DNA of 64,000 nucleotides from Bradyrhizobium tropiciagri (GTDB lineage Bacteria; Pseudomonadota; Alphaproteobacteria; Rhizobiales; Xanthobacteraceae). The translations under genes were made by a program, and so were the position numbers. The notes under the pieces are model-generated. The model searched no databases. It saw only the letters and a list, made by a program, of their open reading frames with translations, and was not told the origin of the DNA. Where the stretch lies: positions 1-64,000 of the forward strand of contig NZ_JAFCKH010000013.1 of the NCBI RefSeq assembly GCF_018130505.1, in the 5' to 3' direction. Positions 60,240-64,000 of the stretch are shown here, piece after piece; the first letter of the stretch is position 1, and every line of letters starts with the position of its first letter.

Positions 60240-60447
60240 GTTCATCCAATCGGAAAAAAAGGGCCGGTCGGGCGCGAAATACCGAACTTTTCCGGCGTAC
60301 CGCTTTTAGACATTGCGTGCGGCGGTGTCCAGAAACTGTGCAGCTAGATCATGAACTTGCCGCAGCACACAAAGCCCATTGGATAGCGCGAGAGGCGCGT
60401 TGACAGGCTTGGCGGTGCCGTGTTTCTTACCTACCTGTAACTAGTAG
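60240..60447. promoter_or_regulatory. alaS/gcvT divergent promoter region
   Basis: A TTGACA at 60400-60405 with a weak -10 near 60423-60430 is the best rightward promoter, placing the transcription start just before the riboswitch. No gene is seen. Confidence 0.5.
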
Positions 60448-60610
60448 TCACGTCGGGAGAGACCGGCCTCGTGCCGGCGCCGAAGGAGCAACCGCCCCGG
60501 AAACTCTCAGGCAAAAGGACCGCGTGACGTCTGACATCTGGAAAGAGGCGCTGGGGTTCTCCCCGATGCGTCCGCCGACGGGATAATACTCTCAGGCACA
60601 GCGACAGATG
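60448..60610 (+). ncRNA. tandem glycine riboswitch
   Basis: Two glycine aptamers in series. Aptamer 1 spans 60448-60528 (closing stem GTCACG / CGTGAC; conserved GCGCCGAAGGAGCAA and AACTCTCAGGCAAAAGGAC). Aptamer 2 spans 60535-60610 (closing stem CATCTG / CAGATG; GGAAAGAGG and ATACTCTCAGGCACAGCGAC). Both carry the CTCTCAGGCA core. The linker is short (six bases). The expression platform must lie in 60611-60671 before gcvT. In this class glycine normally switches the gcv operon on, allowing cleavage when glycine is high. Confidence 0.96.
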
Positions 60611-60671
60611 GGGCTTTCTGCAGGTTTCTCAAGGGGAAATAGGTCCCCGCGGGAACCGCGAGGGCCCTTTG

Positions 60672-61817
60672 ATGCTTGCGCACGAAACCACCCCGCTGAA
60701 ACAGACCCCGCTGCACGCGCTGCATCTTGCGCGCGGCGCGAAGATGGTGCCGTTTGCCGGCTATGACATGCCGGTGCAATACGCCGCCGGCGTGCTGAAG
60801 GAGCACCTGCACACCCGGAGCGCCGCCGGGCTGTTCGACGTCTCGCATATGGGCCAGCTCAAGCTGACGGCCAAATCCGGCAAGGTCGCGGACGCCGCGC
60901 TCGCGCTTGAGCAGTTGGTGCCGCAGGACATCCTCGGCATCGCCCCCGGGCGGCAGCGCTACGCGCAGTTCACCAACGCCGACGGCGGCCTGCTCGACGA
61001 CCTGATGGTCGCGAATTTCGGCGATCACCTGTTCCTGGTGGTCAACGCCGCCTGCAAGGCGGAGGACGAGGCGCATCTGCGCGCGCATCTCTCGGAGACC
61101 TGCGAGATCGTCTCGCTCGCCGACCGCGCGCTGATCGCGCTGCAGGGGCCGAAGGCCGAGGCGGCGCTGGCAAAATTCTGCGCAGATGTCAGTTCGATGA
61201 AATTCATGGACGCCGGCCCGCGCCGCGTCGCCGACATCGACTGCTTCGTCTCCCGCTCCGGCTATACCGGCGAGGACGGTTTTGAGATTTCCGTGCCCGC
61301 CGCCAAGGCCGAGACGCTGGTCACCGCCCTGCTCGATAATCCCGACGTGCTGCCGATCGGGCTCGGCGCACGCGACAGCCTGCGGCTCGAAGCCGGGCTC
61401 TGCCTCTACGGCCATGACATCGACACCACGACGACGCCGGTCGAAGGCGCGCTGGAATGGTCGGTGCAGAAAGTCCGCCGCAGCGGCGGCGCCCGCGCCG
61501 GCGGCTTTCCCGGCGCCGACAAGATCCTCACCCAATTCACGCAAGGCGCCGCACGCCGCCGCGTCGGCCTCAGGCCGGAAGGCCGGGCGCCGGTGCGCGA
61601 AGGCGCCGTTTTGTTTGCCGATCCGGCCTCGGGCGAGCCGATTGGAAAAGTGACCTCGGGCGGCTTCGGCCCGAGCCTCAATGCGCCGGTCGCGATGGGC
61701 TATCTGCCCACCGCGCTTTCCGCCGCAGGCACCAGTGTTTTCGCCGAAGTGCGCGGCCAGCGGCTGCCGCTGAAGGTCGCCGCCACGCCTTTCGTTCCCA
61801 ATACCTACAAACGCTAA
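60672..61817 (+). CDS. gcvT: glycine cleavage system T protein (aminomethyltransferase)
   Basis: A 381-residue enzyme transferring the methylene group from aminomethyl-lipoyl-GcvH to tetrahydrofolate. Family blocks: [14 protein letters not shown] near 26, [13 protein letters not shown] near 54, [16 protein letters not shown] near 196 and [15 protein letters not shown] near 235. The ATG 60672 follows GCGAGGG and lies 61 bp after the second aptamer. gcvH follows 17 bp later. Confidence 0.97.
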   Translation: MLAHETTPLKQTPLHALHLARGAKMVPFAGYDMPVQYAAGVLKEHLHTRSAAGLFDVSHMGQLKLTAKSGKVADAALALEQLVPQDILGIAPGRQRYAQFTNADGGLLDDLMVANFGDHLFLVVNAACKAEDEAHLRAHLSETCEIVSLADRALIALQGPKAEAALAKFCADVSSMKFMDAGPRRVADIDCFVSRSGYTGEDGFEISVPAAKAETLVTALLDNPDVLPIGLGARDSLRLEAGLCLYGHDIDTTTTPVEGALEWSVQKVRRSGGARAGGFPGADKILTQFTQGAARRRVGLRPEGRAPVREGAVLFADPASGEPIGKVTSGGFGPSLNAPVAMGYLPTALSAAGTSVFAEVRGQRLPLKVAATPFVPNTYKR

Positions 61818-61834
61818 ACGCCAGAGGACCTCCC

Positions 61835-62200
61835 ATGACGACGCTCTACACGTCCGACCACGAATGGCTCCGCATCGAGGGTGACGTCGCCACCATCGGC
61901 ATCACCGACTACGCGCAATCGCAGCTCGGCGACGTCGTGTTCGTCGAACTGCCCAAGGTCGGCCGCAGCCTGAAAAAGGCCGAGGCCGCCGCCGTCGTCG
62001 AATCGGTCAAGGCCGCCTCCGACGTCTATGCGCCGATCACCGGCGAGGTGGTCGAGGTCAACGAGGCGCTGGCGGCCGAACCGGCGCTGGTCAATTCGGA
62101 TGCCGGCGGCAAGGCCTGGTTCTTCAAGCTGAAGATATCAGACAAGGGTGAGCTCGGCGGCCTGATGGACGAGGCCGCCTACGCCGCGCACACCGCCTGA
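61835..62200 (+). CDS. gcvH: glycine cleavage system H protein
   Basis: A 121-residue lipoyl carrier protein. Lys59 in [14 protein letters not shown] is the lipoylation site; the ends ([13 protein letters not shown] and [11 protein letters not shown]) fit the family. AGAGGA precedes ATG 61835. It shuttles between GcvP and GcvT. Confidence 0.97.
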   Translation: MTTLYTSDHEWLRIEGDVATIGITDYAQSQLGDVVFVELPKVGRSLKKAEAAAVVESVKAASDVYAPITGEVVEVNEALAAEPALVNSDAGGKAWFFKLKISDKGELGGLMDEAAYAAHTA

Positions 62201-62223
62201 CGACTGACAACGAGGACCACGTC

Positions 62224-64000
<1,777 letters not shown>

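Overview
The window looks like a chromosomal segment of a Bradyrhizobium-type alphaproteobacterium (Nitrobacteraceae). The evidence is uniformly high GC, start codons often preceded by GGAG-like sites, housekeeping proteins of alphaproteobacterial type (eukaryote-like NADP isocitrate dehydrogenase, PurC/PurS/PurQ/PurL, DUF1476 ATPase-inhibitor protein beside purC), and several families of short palindromic intergenic repeats of the kind found in that genus. The species call is inference. I found no rRNA, tRNA, CRISPR array, insertion sequence, integrase or phage gene.

Layout. 1-717 is the 3' end of a calcium-binding FG-GAP/VCBS repeat protein. 959-1735 is an HpcH/HpaI-type aldolase. 1743-7827 (minus) is a compact set of genes: small exported protein, formylglycine-generating enzyme, Tat-exported arylsulfatase, DUF1254/DUF1214 protein, truncated second DUF1254 gene, SphA/MetA-like outer-membrane protein. 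An AraC regulator (8262-9227) is divergent from it. 9.2-13.8 kb carries small hypothetical genes, a cupin, rpsD with a long structured leader and a clear terminator, a ParE-type toxin-antitoxin pair and threonine aldolase. 14.0-17.5 kb (minus) has a tandem pair of exported serine hydrolases, a macro-domain protein and grxD. 17.8-20.0 kb is egtB-egtD (ergothioneine). 20.2-23.8 kb has ltrA, bolA, DUF427, DUF1328 and an acyltransferase. 23.8-28.6 kb is an RND efflux pump divergent from soxR, with a SoxR box between them.

28.7-32.1 kb holds a GlsB/YeaQ protein, purL (whose 3' end runs into a repeat) and a hotdog thioesterase. 32.3-39.5 kb holds a secreted nucleotide-pyrophosphatase-like phosphodiesterase, an O-methyltransferase, an orphan pstS with a candidate Pho box, a metallo-beta-lactamase-fold hydrolase and an EamA transporter. 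39.6-43.9 kb (minus) is a TPR protein followed upstream by a purC-purS-[hypothetical]-purQ-[Bug-type binding protein] operon. 44.2-50.9 kb has the DUF1476 protein, a LysR regulator divergent from a PEP mutase/isocitrate lyase-family enzyme, a predicted aerolysin-like beta-rich protein, cyanase divergent from a LivK-type binding protein, and TrmJ fused to a DUF559 domain. 51.2-57.6 kb has an alpha/beta hydrolase with a membrane domain, icd, DUF3455 and small genes, a cupin-like protein and a cyclic-nucleotide-gated K+ channel. 57.6-64 kb has alaS and, divergent, a tandem glycine riboswitch driving gcvT-gcvH-gcvP (gcvP cut by the window end).

How the genes work together. The glycine-cleavage operon under glycine control and the de novo purine genes are the best-defined pathways; they meet at one-carbon metabolism. 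purC/S/Q, purL, bolA and grxD all lie on the minus strand but are separated by kilobases of unrelated genes. The most system-like accessory units are the sulfatase/maturase/porin set and the SoxR-controlled efflux pump.
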